This document shows positions 25,954 through 36,261 of a stretch of DNA of 62,339 nucleotides, piece by piece. The stretch lies in contig QEVD01000020.1 in the NCBI GenBank assembly GCA_003576975.1, positions 1-62,339 on the forward strand, written 5' to 3'. Source of the DNA: Candidatus Zhuqueibacterota bacterium (GTDB lineage: Bacteria > Zhuqueibacterota > Zhuqueibacteria > Zhuqueibacterales > Zhuqueibacteraceae). Below the pieces are notes generated by a model that saw only the letters and a program-made list of their open reading frames with translations, ran no database searches and was not told the origin of the DNA. Both the position numbers and the translations under genes were made by a program. Position 1 is the first letter of the stretch; each line of letters opens with the position of its first letter.

Positions 25954-26058
25954 GATCGGTAATTCAGATTTGTTCGGCCCCAGCTTGGCCGCGGCATCTA
26001 CGATGGTCAAGCCAGAGCCAGGCCGTGACAACATTACCGAACTTGAATGTCACAACTA

Positions 26059-26985
26059 TTACGGGCACGGCGGGCAGTCCTTGCAATAATCAATGCCCCG
26101 CGGTAATGTGGAAAAATTGACTTCGAAATCAACATTCTCCACGACCTGATCCTTGATGGCGATGACGGATTTGGGTATGAGTTGCCCGTCGTCACTCTCG
26201 CCGCAATGATACAAACCCACGGCACGAATATCGAGAAACTGCCCCTTGCCGTACCAAAACAAGGAAATAAATTTGACCTCACCACTGTTGACCGCGATGC
26301 GATATTCATCCTCGGCTTTGAACAGGCCTAGCGTGAAATTCAAACCTTTCAAATTGCCGAGCACGGTCGGCAAAAACGCCGCGCCGCCGGGCGGAACCAC
26401 GCCGATGGCGGCAACGGCAACGGCTTGTGAATTTGCCGGCCAGGGATCTTTGTAAATGATCTTGCCGCTGATAATCGCATCGCGATTGGCGAATTCCCAA
26501 TTCGCGAAAATGTTCACGCTGTCGGCCACCGGCTGATCCTCTCGCACGACGACTTCTTGCAGCGCAAAAACTTCACCCGGCGCAAGATGAACTCCAAGAA
26601 TATTCGCGATATCCCACGGCGCACCCGATTTGCGCCACAACACGCCGGCTGCGGTATAAACGCCCGGATCGGCAAATAATTCGTAGTGCAGCGTATCGTC
26701 TTGCTGCGAGGTTTTATCGCGATTGAATGCCAACGGCGGGCTGTAAATCACCTCAGAAAGAAGATTTTCAGGAGGCAGGTTTTTCACCAAAACCACCACA
26801 GCCTCGGCAACATAATCCGGCGGCTTCGGCCCGGTGAAAATAATATCGCCGGATACTTTGGTGCGCACCGGCTCAACGCCATGATCAGAGCTGCAACTCA
26901 TCCAAAAGGAGGCGGCGGCAATCAAGAAAAACAACAGCGGCTTCCGGCGCGCGATGGAACGGCACAAAAAACAATTTTGCTTCAT
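26059..26985 (-). CDS. Predicted lipoprotein next to the TonB receptor, unknown function
   Basis: About 308 residues starting at the ATG at 26985 (the open frame extends further but without a signal). The N-terminus RRKPLLFFLIAAASFWMSC is a lipoprotein signal with the lipobox ending in Cys, so it is expected to be anchored at a membrane. The rest looks beta-rich with two similar parts: SGDIIFTGPKPPDYVAEAVVVLV and SGKIIYKDPWPANSQAVAVAAI begin equivalent repeats. It ends in the cysteine-rich CKDCPPCP. I do not recognise a named family. The position about 105 bp before the receptor gene suggests a surface partner that binds the receptor's ligand, which is inference. Confidence 0.7.
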   Translation of the reverse strand: MKQNCFLCRSIARRKPLLFFLIAAASFWMSCSSDHGVEPVRTKVSGDIIFTGPKPPDYVAEAVVVLVKNLPPENLLSEVIYSPPLAFNRDKTSQQDDTLHYELFADPGVYTAAGVLWRKSGAPWDIANILGVHLAPGEVFALQEVVVREDQPVADSVNIFANWEFANRDAIISGKIIYKDPWPANSQAVAVAAIGVVPPGGAAFLPTVLGNLKGLNFTLGLFKAEDEYRIAVNSGEVKFISLFWYGKGQFLDIRAVGLYHCGESDDGQLIPKSVIAIKDQVVENVDFEVNFSTLPRGIDYCKDCPPCP

Positions 26986-27238
26986 GATTCCTGCAATCTT
27001 AAAATGGAAGTAGTTCGAGTTTTGCAAACAGACTTCACGACGAGACACACTTTTACAGCCGTAATTCACAGCAAATTTTACGAAAAAAAAACAAGCTTCG
27101 CAATGAACATTCTCGCAGAGCATCGTCTTGCGGTACGATCAACGCCTTGCCCCTTTGGTTTTTCCTTCACGTCGTTGGCAATGAATTTTCGTTATGTGCA
27201 GGCTTGACAATGTAACATTGATGTGACAAATTTAATTC

Positions 27239-28882
27239 ATGCGTCTCGTTCCAAACATTTTACCCGATCTACCCCTCGGCATCGAAAGTGAAACCACGTT
27301 CATCGCGATCATCGCGCTGCTCTTGCCGGCATTATGGGCGATATTCCTTTTACTTGCCGGCAATGTTTTTGACCGCGCCGCAGTGGGAACATTTTTCATG
27401 GCAGTCGGTCTGCTCCTCGGGTGGTTCACGGCTGCCGCGATTAGCTTGTGGCTGGCGCTTCTGCTTGCGTTTGTGATTTTTGCTGCCGGCCTCGCGCTTT
27501 ATTTTTATTCGCCGCGCATTGCCCTGGCAATCGCCATGTTCTGGCCGCTGCCCACGATTTATTTCGCACACTTGTATTTCACCGGTTCCTTTAGCGGCAA
27601 CCCCTGGGTGGGACTTGGTTTGCTTGTGGCAGGCCTTGCCTGCGGCATTCTGTTGGCGCGGGCGAGTGTTGCGATCATTGCCAGCGCACTGGGAGCGCTC
27701 ATTTTCGGTGTTTTATGGCCGGATCAACTTCAATTTATCGGCAGTATCGCAATTTTTATAACCGGCGCGATTTGGCAAATGCTGGTGCAACCACGTTTAT
27801 CATTTTTTAAGAAATGGCCAGTCGCCTCGCTTGCGGTTTCACCGGAAGATCGCAAAACGAAATACTGGGGCGGTTTGCGTATCGCCGCTGCACTTTTGCT
27901 TGCCAGCCTGATCAGTGTGGCGTTCCTCGCGCCGCAACCTTTGCCCTCCTCCCCTGTTCATGAAAATCGCCTGCAAGCGCTGCGGCAAAACGGCGGACTT
28001 GACCGGCCCGCTTTGATCTTCTCCAGCGCGAATGTTTTTTATCTCACGGACCGCGCCCTGCCAGTCGCAATCCTTGCGGAAAAACAGAGCTGGTGGAATC
28101 GTCTTAGGCTGATTGTCGCGGGGAAATCGTCCGCCGCTGCGATTCACCGGTTGCGCGCGCACAAAGATGAAGACGAATTGGAGAAATTGCGGCGCGCGGC
28201 TGCCATCACGTCGCGCGCTTTCGAACACATTGCGCCACTGATCAAGCCCGGCCGCAATGAAAATGAGATTGCGCAAGAAATTCTAAACATGTTTCGAGAA
28301 AATGGCGCAACCGGCCTGGCCTTTCCGTTGATTGTCGGCTCCGGCGCCAACGCCACACGGCCACACTACAGCGCCAACAATGCCGTCATGAACAAAGGCC
28401 TGGTGGTGATCGATATTGGCTGCAGCGTCGAGAATTATGCCAGCGACATGACGCGAACCTTCGCGGTGAATGGCCGCTTCTCCGCGGCAGAACGCGAGTT
28501 GATGAACATTGTTATTGCTGCCGGCGACAGCGCCCGCGCGCATTTGAAGCCCGGCGCAACCATGCGCGACTTGCATGAACGAGCGGCGCGGGTCATCGCT
28601 GCTGCGGGCTTTGGCCCATATTTCACACATATGCTCGGCCATCATGTCGGGCTGGAGGTACATGATCCGCAAATCAATACACTGGCAGCGGGCATGGTGA
28701 TTACGATTGAACCCGGTATTTACATTCCTGCGGGCGCGGCGGTGGATTCGGTTTATTGGAATCTCGGCGTGCGCATCGAAGACACTTACATTGTGACGGA
28801 AAACGGCTTCGAACAAATCACGCATTTTCCGCACATCTGGCCGGCGCGCGGAGATTCTCTCCCGGCGCGTTTCGATCCATGA
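27239..28882 (+). CDS. M24 metallopeptidase (aminopeptidase P-like) with a polytopic membrane domain
   Basis: A 547-residue fusion. Residues 1-230 form seven or eight hydrophobic helices with no named family. From about residue 295 (KDEDELEKLRRAAAITSRAFEHI) the protein is a creatinase/aminopeptidase-P-like M24 catalytic domain. All five metal ligands are present: Asp in VVIDIG, Asp in SDMTRTF, His in LGHHVGLEVHD, Glu in TIEPGIYIP and Glu in VRIEDTY. It should cut Xaa-Pro bonds, probably in the cytosol at the membrane. A truncated creatinase N-terminal domain (ALRQNGGLDRPALIFSSANVFYLTDRA) lies between the two. It has its own plus-strand transcription unit; TTGACA lies about 30 bp before the ATG. 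Confidence 0.85.
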   Translation: MRLVPNILPDLPLGIESETTFIAIIALLLPALWAIFLLLAGNVFDRAAVGTFFMAVGLLLGWFTAAAISLWLALLLAFVIFAAGLALYFYSPRIALAIAMFWPLPTIYFAHLYFTGSFSGNPWVGLGLLVAGLACGILLARASVAIIASALGALIFGVLWPDQLQFIGSIAIFITGAIWQMLVQPRLSFFKKWPVASLAVSPEDRKTKYWGGLRIAAALLLASLISVAFLAPQPLPSSPVHENRLQALRQNGGLDRPALIFSSANVFYLTDRALPVAILAEKQSWWNRLRLIVAGKSSAAAIHRLRAHKDEDELEKLRRAAAITSRAFEHIAPLIKPGRNENEIAQEILNMFRENGATGLAFPLIVGSGANATRPHYSANNAVMNKGLVVIDIGCSVENYASDMTRTFAVNGRFSAAERELMNIVIAAGDSARAHLKPGATMRDLHERAARVIAAAGFGPYFTHMLGHHVGLEVHDPQINTLAAGMVITIEPGIYIPAGAAVDSVYWNLGVRIEDTYIVTENGFEQITHFPHIWPARGDSLPARFDP

Positions 28883-28941
28883 AAAACTTGAGCGCGTTGA
28901 GATTTTGCGCAAAGTTGCCGCCCGTTGCCTCAAAATTAGGG

Positions 28942-28969
28942 TTGCAAAATAGAGATTATTTGTTACATT
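28942..28969 (+). promoter_or_regulatory. Possible sigma-70-type promoter of the E1 gene
   Basis: TTGCAA (28942-28947) and TACATT (28964-28969) are 16 bases apart, about 57 bases before the GTG start of the dehydrogenase gene. The match is fair; no mapped start supports it. Confidence 0.4.
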
Positions 28970-29025
28970 GAACGAATTTTTCGCAAATACGCAAAACATC
29001 TCATTCAACATATTGGAGGTTTATT

Positions 29026-31047
29026 GTGGCTGTTATGCATGCTGTTTCTCGCAGCGCAGAAGCGCCCAGCATTAATGCACAAACGGCGCGTGAATGGTAC
29101 CGCCAGATGCACACCGGCCGGTTGATCGATGACCGGGCCTGGATTCTCTTCAAACAAGGCAAGGGTTGGAGCTATCTCGCCACCTGCTCGGGACACGAGC
29201 CGATTCAATTGGCGCTGGGCCTTTCCTTTCGCCCCAACAAAGACTATCTCTTTCCCTATTACCGCGATCAATTGACCTGTCTGGCCGCCGGACTTACGCT
29301 CGACGAAATCATGTTAAACGGTTTGAGCCGGCGCGATGATGTTGCCGCAGGCGGCCGTCACATGTCGAATCACTTTTCCAAACCGGAAATCGGCATTCAA
29401 AACACCTCGAGCTGCGTCTCGAATCACGCGCTGCATGCCGTGGGTGTGGCGCGCGCGGTGAAGTATTACAAATCCGACGCCCTCACGTTTTGCAGTTTCG
29501 GTGAAGCCTCGGCCTCCGAAGGCTATGTGTTCGAGGCGTTCAACGGCGCGAGCCGGGAACAGTTGCCGGTGATCTTCGTCATTCAAAACAACAAATACGG
29601 CATCAGCGTGCCGGTACACGAGCAAACCGCGAATGAAATTGTTGCGGACAATTTCGTCGGTTTGAAGCATCTGCACATCATTCGTTGTGACGGCACGGAC
29701 CCGATTGACAGCCGTTTGGCGATGGATGAGGCGATGGATTACGTGCGCACCGGCAAAGGCCCGGCGTTGGTGCACGCGCAATGCGTGCGCATCGGCCCGC
29801 ATTCCAACAGCGACAAGCAGGAATCCTATCGTTCCGACCAGGAAATCTCCGAAGTCGCGACGCAAGATCCGCTGCCGCGCTTTCGCGCATACATTCTTGA
29901 AAAGGGTTTGTTGAGTGAAAAAGAGCTGGGCGAGATCGAGGCGGAAAACAAGCGTCTCGTGAACGAAGCCGCCGCCCGCGGCGAGGCCGCGCCCACGCCG
30001 GATCCCAATTCGATTTATGATTTTGCCGTGGCGCCGGTGTATGAAGCCGAAGAAACGCCCACGCCCGCCAGCGATGAAAAAGAAAAAATGCGCGAATCCA
30101 TCAACCGCACGCTGCATGAAGAGTTCAAACGCAACCCGCACACGTTTTTGTGGGGCCAGGATGTGGCGTCAAAGGACAAGGGCGGCGTGTTCAACGTCAC
30201 CAACGGCATGCAGCAGGCATTCGGCAAAAGCCGGGTGTTCAACGCGCCGATTGCGGAGGATTTTATTGTGGGCACGGCCAATGGCATGGCGCGTTTCCGT
30301 GAAGATATGTGGGTGGTGGTGGAAGCCGCGCAATTCACCGATTATGTTTGGCCCTCGATGGAGCAGATGGTGGAGTTGAGCCATGAATATTGGCGCACCA
30401 ACGGCAAGTTTTTGCCGAACATCATCGTGCGGCTGTCGTGCGGCGGCTACATCGGCGGCGGGCTGTATCACTCGCAAAGCGCGGAAGGTGTGTTCGCCAT
30501 GCCCGCGTTCGCCGACGATGCCGCGGGCTTGCTGCGCACCTCGATGCGCTCGCGCGGCGTCACGATCATGTTCGAACCCAAATTTCTCTACAATCATCCC
30601 ATGGCGCAATCACCCAAAACCGGGCCGAACTATTTTGTGCCCTACGGCAAAGCGCGCATTCGACGGCCGGGCAAGGATTTGACCATCGTCACTTACGGCA
30701 ATGCCGTGCATTGGTCGCTGAAAGCCGCGGATAGACTGGCCGAAGAAGGCTACGATGTTGAAGTCGTCGATCTGCGTTCGCTGGTGCCATATGACATGGA
30801 AACGGTGCGCGCCTCGGTGCAGAAAACCAATCGCGTCATCGTTGCCAGTGAAGATCACAAAACCGGCGGTTTTGGCGGCGAGGTGCTGGCGAGTGTCAGC
30901 GAGGAATGCTTCAAATTCCTCGATGCCCCGCCGCGGCGCGTGTGCACCAAAGACACGCCCATCGGCTTCAGTCGCATTCTCGAAGCCGCGATTCTGATCA
31001 GCGAAGAGGATATTTATCAGGCTGCGCAGGAAGTACTGAAATACTGA
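29026..31047 (+). CDS. Fused E1 alpha-beta subunit of a 2-oxoacid dehydrogenase (branched-chain or pyruvate type)
   Basis: A 673-residue protein joining both E1 subunits of the thiamine-dependent dehydrogenase that decarboxylates a 2-oxoacid and loads the E2 lipoyl arm. The alpha half has SCVSNHALHAVGVARAVKYY, the thiamine site LTFCSFGEASASEGYVFEAFN (G-E-x-ASEG instead of GDG), and VIQNNKYGISVPV. After a linker rich in Glu/Ala/Pro, the beta half begins RESINRTLHEEFKRNP and contains FNAPIAEDFIVGTANGMA and LIVTYG-like DLTIVTYGNAVHWSL. The start is GTG with a GGAGG site about 9 bases before it. The beta half resembles branched-chain E1, but substrate choice is not certain. A strong terminator follows. 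Confidence 0.9.
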   Translation: MAVMHAVSRSAEAPSINAQTAREWYRQMHTGRLIDDRAWILFKQGKGWSYLATCSGHEPIQLALGLSFRPNKDYLFPYYRDQLTCLAAGLTLDEIMLNGLSRRDDVAAGGRHMSNHFSKPEIGIQNTSSCVSNHALHAVGVARAVKYYKSDALTFCSFGEASASEGYVFEAFNGASREQLPVIFVIQNNKYGISVPVHEQTANEIVADNFVGLKHLHIIRCDGTDPIDSRLAMDEAMDYVRTGKGPALVHAQCVRIGPHSNSDKQESYRSDQEISEVATQDPLPRFRAYILEKGLLSEKELGEIEAENKRLVNEAAARGEAAPTPDPNSIYDFAVAPVYEAEETPTPASDEKEKMRESINRTLHEEFKRNPHTFLWGQDVASKDKGGVFNVTNGMQQAFGKSRVFNAPIAEDFIVGTANGMARFREDMWVVVEAAQFTDYVWPSMEQMVELSHEYWRTNGKFLPNIIVRLSCGGYIGGGLYHSQSAEGVFAMPAFADDAAGLLRTSMRSRGVTIMFEPKFLYNHPMAQSPKTGPNYFVPYGKARIRRPGKDLTIVTYGNAVHWSLKAADRLAEEGYDVEVVDLRSLVPYDMETVRASVQKTNRVIVASEDHKTGGFGGEVLASVSEECFKFLDAPPRRVCTKDTPIGFSRILEAAILISEEDIYQAAQEVLKY

Positions 31048-31068
31048 GCGCCGGCTGTTCGTTTTAAT

Positions 31069-31100
31069 AAAAAGGGCGACCAATGCTGGTTGCCCTTTTT
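31069..31100 (+). terminator. Rho-independent terminator after the E1 gene
   Basis: AAAAAGGGC (31069-31077) pairs with GCCCTTTTT (31092-31100); ACCA/TGGT extend the stem, leaving a four-base loop. The T tract follows directly. It is about 20 bases after the dehydrogenase stop and could serve both strands. Confidence 0.85.
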
Positions 31101-31234
31101 GTTTTGTTGCATATCTTTTGGGGCTTTCACCAAAGCTCTTGTTACGGCAGCGTCAAACTTTTTTCCATTGCAAAGCTTTTGCAAGTAAACTTCCCATTAG
31201 TCAACATACACTTCAGCTAAAAATAGGTGAACTT

Positions 31235-32347
31235 ATGGGAAGGCTCAGCATACTTGTGGCTGCAGTATTGATCGCCACTCAAGCTCGTGCACAATTCGAG
31301 AATTCGAATTACTTGCATTGGGAAGATAAAAAGCTGGAATGGGCGGACTTTCAAGGCATTCCTCTGCAGGCCTCGCCATTCCATTCCGGGTTGAGCTATT
31401 TTATCGGATATACAACAAAAAAATACAAGGTAGATGATCTCAAGATCAAAGGATTGGTGGCTTTTTGCTATGTCGACAAAAACGCCTCATGGGTAAAACA
31501 GGGATCTCAAAACCAAAGTCTGCTGCTTTACAACCAAATCCTTTTTGATCTGGCCGAGCTTTATTCCAGAAAGTTGCAGAGTGCGCTCAATCGCATTTCA
31601 GGTTCGGAGCTATATAGAGCCGATGAGATTTTACACAATTTAAACTCCCAATTCAATCAACGTGCCAATCAGTTCTCAGAGTCATCGGAATACGGGAAGA
31701 AGAGTGATGTTATCGAGGCATGGTCGGCAGCAATCGCATATGAATTGACGCAATTTCCACGAGAAAGAATGCCAATTTACCGGGAAAGCAAATTTGGTTT
31801 GGGCGCAACCATAGGAGGCGGGTACGGGATTTTGACAAATTCGCTGGATGATTATTTTTCAAACAATATCAACCTTGACTACGGCTTTGATGTGGCATAC
31901 GGCAAACCGGTGCTTTATTTGAGAGCAACTCTCGGACTGAATCATGTAAATGCCGAATACACGAATGCCGGCAAAATATGGGAAAAGGATCTAAAAACCA
32001 CTTTAGCGGTTTTAGAGGCAACGCTGGGATACCCGGTTAGCGATAATTCAAAGTTCAGAATTTCGCCGTTTCTTGGGATTGCCGGGTTCGAATTCTCAGC
32101 AAGAAGTTCGGACGAGGCTTATGGTGATTTCAGGGTGGTCAAGGCTGTGGGAGTGTTTGGCATAAACTGTGATTATAAGTTCTCTAAACAACTCTCGCTA
32201 GTGGATATCTTCAAAGAAAAGGTTGACTGGATTATAAGGATGAGAATTTTTGTAATTCCTGCTCGTTTCGACAGCGATTTCAAGGGCGCATCGATAAATC
32301 TTTCGGTTGGTATTGGTGGCTTCGCAAGATTTGCGAAAACAAATTAG
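31235..32347 (+). CDS. Secreted protein: DUF922-like domain plus outer-membrane-like barrel domain
   Basis: About 370 residues from the ATG at 31235, chosen because AGGTGA lies about 5 bases before it and a signal peptide follows (GRLSILVAAVLIATQARA, cut near QFEN). Residues about 25-200 resemble DUF922-like secreted proteins, with LHWEDKKLEWADFQGIP as the best match and helices LLLYNQILFDLAELYSRKLQ. The second half has alternating strands (GATIGGGYGILT, LDYGFDVAYGKPVLYLRATLG, FRISPFLGIAGFEF) ending in GIGGFARFAKTN, like a small porin-fold barrel. The base composition is more AT-rich than its neighbours, which may indicate transfer. The function is unknown. Confidence 0.65.
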   Translation: MGRLSILVAAVLIATQARAQFENSNYLHWEDKKLEWADFQGIPLQASPFHSGLSYFIGYTTKKYKVDDLKIKGLVAFCYVDKNASWVKQGSQNQSLLLYNQILFDLAELYSRKLQSALNRISGSELYRADEILHNLNSQFNQRANQFSESSEYGKKSDVIEAWSAAIAYELTQFPRERMPIYRESKFGLGATIGGGYGILTNSLDDYFSNNINLDYGFDVAYGKPVLYLRATLGLNHVNAEYTNAGKIWEKDLKTTLAVLEATLGYPVSDNSKFRISPFLGIAGFEFSARSSDEAYGDFRVVKAVGVFGINCDYKFSKQLSLVDIFKEKVDWIIRMRIFVIPARFDSDFKGASINLSVGIGGFARFAKTN

Positions 32348-32433
32348 AACGGCTCCCGCCGGGAGTGAATCAGTAGGTGTTTGTTTTCTTTATATTGGTC
32401 AGACGGCCTCGCGGCTCATGTTAGGAGTGAATA

Positions 32434-33132
32434 ATGGATATTGACGCCTACCTGAAACGCCTCAACTACGATGGGCCACGCACACGAACGCTTGAAACAT
32501 TGCAGGCGCTGCATCAAGCGCATCTGTTGGCCGTGCCTTTTGAGAATCTCGACATTCATCTCGGCCGGCCGATTGCCTTGGAGGAAGAAGCGTTATATGA
32601 CAAAATCGTGCGCCAACGCCGCGGCGGATTCTGTTATGAAAGAGTAATGGAGAATGGCAAATTCGGCCCGGAGTTCGATCACTTGACGTTGTTAGTGCCG
32701 CTTGAAGAACGCTGGCTGGCCGATGTCGGCTTTGGCGATTCGTTCCGTGAGCCTCTGCGGCTGGAGGAATCCGGCGAACAAATTCAATATGGCGTTGCTT
32801 ATCGCTTACGCAATGCTGACGAGTTATGGACGCTGGATCGACGCTTCTCTGATCAGGCTTGGGAACCGCAATACCGCTTCACGCTGCAGCCACGCCAGCT
32901 TACTGATTTCGCCGGCATGTGCCGATATCATCAAACCTCGCCGGCATCGCATTTCACGCAGAAGCGGATTTGCTCGCGCGCGACACCGGAAGGACGAGTG
33001 ACGCTGAGCGACATGCGGCTGATCATCACCGCCAGCGGCCAACGGCAGGAGACGGTGTTGCAAGATGAGGAAGAATACCGCCACGCTCTTGAGGAACACT
33101 TTGGCATTGATTTGACTATATCAAAATCATAG
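32434..33132 (+). CDS. nat: Arylamine N-acetyltransferase with an internal deletion
   Basis: A NAT-family protein of 232 residues, shorter than the usual 260-280. VPFENLDIHLGRPI is the family's opening, RRGGFCYE has the catalytic Cys (about residue 69), FDHLTLLVP the catalytic His and DVGFGDSFREPL the Asp. In typical members RGGFCYE is followed by about 20-25 residues (an LNGLF-like helix and strand) before the stretch leading to the FDH segment. Here RGGFCYE runs straight into RVMENGKFGPEFDH, so an in-frame deletion seems to have removed that helix. The triad is kept, but the fold near the active Cys may be damaged. It would transfer acetyl groups from CoA to arylamines if active. Confidence 0.8.
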   Translation: MDIDAYLKRLNYDGPRTRTLETLQALHQAHLLAVPFENLDIHLGRPIALEEEALYDKIVRQRRGGFCYERVMENGKFGPEFDHLTLLVPLEERWLADVGFGDSFREPLRLEESGEQIQYGVAYRLRNADELWTLDRRFSDQAWEPQYRFTLQPRQLTDFAGMCRYHQTSPASHFTQKRICSRATPEGRVTLSDMRLIITASGQRQETVLQDEEEYRHALEEHFGIDLTISKS

Positions 33133-33155
33133 AGTCTTTCCGAGATGCGATGGCA

Positions 33156-36100
33156 TTACTGTACCCTCTTACCAAACTTGTAAAACAAGCTCGGCACCAC
33201 GATCCAACAATCCGCCCAGAATGACAATAGCCATCGGGGTTTGAATTTCTTTGCCGGGTTCGCCGCCGCCGAGCGCCAATGGAATCAAACCGAGTCCCGC
33301 TGCGAGCGCGGTCATGAGAATTGGATTCAATCTTTCCAACGACCCTTGCACGATAGCCTCGCGGAAAGATTTGCCCTCGGCAAGCAGATGGTGATAGTGC
33401 TCGATCATTAAAATGCCGTTGCGCGTGGCGATGCCGAAAAGCGTGATGAAGCCGACGAGCGAGGCCACGCTGATGATGCCGCCGGTGAAAAACACCGCCC
33501 AAATGCCGCCAATCAGCGCGAGCGGCAAATTGACCATGATGAACAACGCAGGACGTAATGCGCCGAACTCAAGATAAAGAATCAAAAAAATCGCGGCGAT
33601 GGAGACGAGGCTGAGCAGCGTCAACAGTCGCGTGGCGGCTTGTTCGCTCTCGAATTGGCCGCCAAATTCGACATAGTAGCCTTGTGGCATAGAAACATTT
33701 TTGTCCAACCGCACTTGAATGTCATCAATCACGCTGCGCAAATCGCGGCCTGAAACGTTGGCTTGCACGACGATCTTGCGCTGCACATTTTCGCGGCTGA
33801 TAGTGTTCGGGCCTTTTTCATAAACCACTTCGGCGAGTTGGCTGAGCGGCACTTTCGGGCCCACCGGCGTATCGAACAAGGCGTTGCGAATGCGCTCAAT
33901 ATTGCCGCGATTTTCCTCGTTGAAACGCACCACCAAATTATAACTCTGTTGGCCTTCCAAAATTTGCGAAGCGACTTCGCCGTTGAATGCCACGTCGATA
34001 GCCTCGGCCAGATCTCCGACCGTGACGCCGTAAGTCGCCATCGCGCTACGATTGGCTTTGATGCGCACTTGCGGCACATCGACTTGCTGCTCAACCGCCA
34101 AATCCACAACGCCGGGGATATCTTCCATTTGCTTGCGTACGCTTTCAGCGAGAGAACGTAAGCGATAAAGATCCTCACCAAAAATTTTCACCGCAATGTT
34201 CGCGCGCGTGCCGGAAAGCATGTGATCGATGCGATGGCCGATGGGCTGGCCGATGGTGATATTCGTGCCGGGAATGATCGAGAGCGAGCGGCGCAGCTCG
34301 TCAAAAAATTCTTCCTTGTGTTTGCCGTTCAATTCGAAGCGCGCGTCAAGCTCCGCCGCATTCACGCCTTGCGCATGTTCGTCCAACTCGGCGCGACCGG
34401 TGCGGCGCGCGGTGGATTTGACTTCGGGATGTGATAGCAAAATTTGCTCGGCAAGTTGGCCGATTTTGTTGGATTCATCCAGCGATGTGCCGGGTACGGT
34501 GAGCACGCTGATGGTGAGCGAGCCTTCATTGAACTCCGGCAAAAACGCGCGACCGAGAAACGGCAAGATTGCAATTGACACGACCAACGCAACCGCTGCG
34601 CCGGCGAGCACCAGTTTTGGAAAACGCAGTACCAAGTCCAGCGTTTTGCGATAAGCTCTTTTCAAATGTGTGACCAGCCAACTGTCGCCCTCCTTTTTCA
34701 TGAAGTCCGCGTTGGGTAAAAGAAAAGAACACAAAGCCGGCGTGACTGTGACGGCAACGAGAAGCGAAGCGAAAATCGAAGTGATATAGGCATAACCCAA
34801 TGGCCGCAACAACCGGCCTTCGACGCCGCTGAGGAAAAACAAAGGCACAAACACGATGATAATAATCAAGGTCGCCATAACCATTGGCGAGCGGATTTCA
34901 CTCGAAGCGGAAAAAACGACTTCGAGCGTAGGGCGTCGCTCTGCCGGGAGCCGCTGCTGATTTTCTTTCAGCCGGCGAAAGACGTTTTCTACGTCGATGA
35001 TGGCGTCATCAACCAGTGCGCCGACTGCGATGGCGAGTCCGCCGAGTGTCATGGTGTTAATCGTGATGCCAAAAATTTGAAAGACGAAAATCGTGACCAC
35101 GAGTGCAAGCGGAATCGCCAAAATCGAAATGACCGTGGTGCGCACATTACCGAGAAAAAAGAAGAGCACGATCATGACCAAAATCGCGCCGTCGCGCAAG
35201 GCTTCGATGACATTGTCAATCGCGACGCGGATGAAATCCGATTGCCGGAAAATTTGGGTGTTGATGGCAATACCGGGCGGTAAAGTCTTTTGAATTTCAG
35301 CGACCGTGCTTTCGATGCGCTCCGTCAACTTCAACGTATTGGCGTTGGGCTGCTTCTGCACCATGATAATGGCAGCGGGTTTGGCATTGGCGGAGCCGTC
35401 ACCAAATTTGATGGCCGGGCCGATTTTCACTTCCGCTACGTCGCGAATGAGCACGGGCAGATTGCCGCGCAGGGCGATGACGGAAGTAGCGATATCCTCC
35501 AAATTTTGTACGCGCCCGATGCCGCGAATGAGATACTCCTGTCCGGCATCCATGTACGCGCCGCCGGAAGAGTTGGTGTTGCTTTGCTCCGCCGCATGCA
35601 GCACTTCATTGAGCGAGACATCGTATGCCGTGAGTTTTTCCGGCGAGACTAAAATTTGATACTGCTTGACGTCGCCGCCAATCGGCACAACTTGCGAAAC
35701 GCCGGGCACCGAGAGCAAGCGCCGCCGAATCGTCCAATCGGCAATGGAGCGCAAATCCATTGCATTGATGGAGTGCCCATTGCTTGTCGCAGCAGAATCA
35801 AGGCTCACGCCGATGAGCATGATTTCGCCCATGATGGAAGAGATCGGCGCGAGAATCGGGCGGTCGATGCCGGCAGGCAAAGAGGCCGCGGCGATTTGCA
35901 ATTTCTCGTTGACGATTTGCCGCGCGATGAAAATGTCGGTGCCCCAATCAAATTCCACCCACACGATGGCAATACCGGCGGCGCTGGAAGATCGCACGCG
36001 CCGCACGCCGGTCGCGCCGTTCACTGCGGTCTCAATTGGAAACGTCACAAGCGTTTCAACCTCTTCGGCGGCCATGCCGTGCGCCTCGGTGATGACCGTC

Positions 36101-36240
36101 ACGGTCGGTGCGGTGAGATCGGGAAAAACATCAACCGGCAGGCGAATGGCCACCAGCACGCCGGTAATGAGCAACAGCAACGCCGCCGCTAAAACGATGA
36201 GGCGGTTTTCGAGCGAAAGCTTGATGAGTTTGTCAAACAT
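33156..36240 (-). CDS. RND heavy-metal efflux pump, CusA-like, with altered C-terminus
   Basis: An inner-membrane proton-driven pump of the HME-RND family. The open frame stops at 33169 after 1023 residues. It has the typical start (SLENRLIVLAAALLLLITGVLVAIRLPVDVFPDLTAPTV), periplasmic porter domains, and helix 4 GGLAIAVGALVDDAIIDVEN, closer to the monovalent-ion (Cu/Ag) CusA type than to the CzcA DFG-x3-DGA type. The end is abnormal: MAIVILGGLL runs into DRGAELVLQVW and stop. Another frame just there reads VVPSLFYKFGKRVQ and stops at 33156, which is a normal family ending. A short frame-shifting deletion in the last helix is the best explanation. It forms a tripartite system with the two genes upstream. 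Confidence 0.85.
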
Positions 36241-36261
36241 GAAAAGCTCCGGTATGCGAAA

